Positions 46,214-46,376 of a DNA stretch of 46,376 nucleotides are shown piece by piece (positions within the stretch are counted from its first letter, which is position 1; each line of letters starts with the position of its first letter). Made by a program: the position numbers and the translations under genes. The notes under the pieces were generated by a model. The model searched no databases and was not told where the DNA came from. It was given only the letters and a program-made list of their open reading frames with translations. Source of the stretch: Candidatus Methanomethylophilus sp. 1R26 (GTDB taxonomy: Archaea > Thermoplasmatota > Thermoplasmata > Methanomassiliicoccales > Methanomethylophilaceae); the NCBI RefSeq assembly GCF_001481295.1, contig NZ_LOPS01000013.1:1-46376 (forward strand), in the 5' to 3' direction.

Positions 46214-46246
46214 TTCTACTTATTCCATTCAGGCAGCGCCCGCCAC

Positions 46247-46376
46247 CTAGGCCTCCCGGTGGGAGACCCCCCTCGCCCTCAGCCTGTTGTAGAGGGCCGA
46301 GACCACCGAGTCCTCGGCGGTGCGGACGTGGACGATCGCCGACTGGCACAGCAGCCTGCGCATCTCTCTGTCGCCG
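46247..46376 (-). CDS. C-terminal part of a possible IS110-type transposase (runs off the window)
   Basis: Only the last 43 residues are visible. MRRLLCQSAIVHVRT followed by SALYNRLRARGVSHREA resembles the C-terminal segment of IS110/IS116/IS902 transposases (RRLLvqaA...yerLrarG). It ends in TAG after REA, and then a TGA five codons later. Family members normally continue about 30 residues further, so it may be truncated or frameshifted. It ends 34 bases from tRNA-Glu, a common insertion target. Short and without context, so the family call is tentative. Confidence 0.35.
   Translation of the reverse strand, partial: GDREMRRLLCQSAIVHVRTAEDSVVSALYNRLRARGVSHREA

Noticed and set aside
1-46376. 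CRISPR array
   Set aside because: No series of direct repeats with regular spacers anywhere in the window.

Overview
The window is archaeal chromosome from a methanogen, most likely a gut-type member of the Methanomassiliicoccales (Thermoplasmata). The evidence is a complete coenzyme F430 cluster (cfbC-A-E-D-B), a methyltransferase-type corrinoid protein, archaeal ribosomal proteins (eS1/S3Ae, eL37, eL41), intron-bearing tRNAs, TATA-box promoters, an InlB/Listeria-Bacteroides-repeat surface protein, and the complete absence of TAG as a stop among about 40 confident genes. TAG avoidance is what is expected in a lineage that reads UAG as pyrrolysine. No database search was possible, so the taxonomic call is an inference.

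Layout. 0-2 kb: corrinoid protein, eS1, elongator tRNA-Met with intron. 2.3-5.1 kb: lower-GC reverse-strand operon for a surface protein plus ABC transporter. 5.7-10.7 kb: tightly overlapping operon arsA/get3-like, coiled-coil protein, AMMECR1, dihydroorotase, YkgJ-like Cys protein. 10.8-12.6 kb: eL37, purF, tRNA-Ala. 13-16.8 kb: small surface protein, nicotinate phosphoribosyltransferase, MFS transporter. 16.9-20.7 kb: VTC-domain / 8-TM protein / DUF4956 / CotH kinase cluster. 20.8-22.7 kb: bacterial-type htpG. 22.9-26.3 kb: small membrane protein, InlB-repeat protein, sodium/solute symporter. 26.7-28 kb: candidate structured ncRNA, membrane protein, tRNA-Arg with a T-loop intron, eL41, tRNA-Trp with a C/D-guide-like intron. 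28.1-34 kb: two universal stress proteins flanking a reverse operon ACT-homoserine dehydrogenase-citramalate synthase-ACT(UPF0237)-UPF0210. 34.1-39.5 kb: cfbCAEDB. 39.4-43.9 kb: UvrD-like helicase with zinc finger, precorrin-2 dehydrogenase (makes the F430 precursor sirohydrochlorin), ferredoxin-nitroreductase, HD hydrolase. 44.2-46.4 kb: AAA/PD-(D/E)XK protein with an in-frame TAG, tRNA-Glu, and a possible transposase tail.

Quality warning: 17 genes contain 20 single-base indels (16 losses, 4 gains), many in short G/C or A runs and several in genes a methanogen cannot lose (cfbA, cfbD, cfbE). This looks like uncorrected long-read error rather than biology. Coordinates of such genes span the whole restored gene. 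Lengths quoted for them are after correcting the indels.
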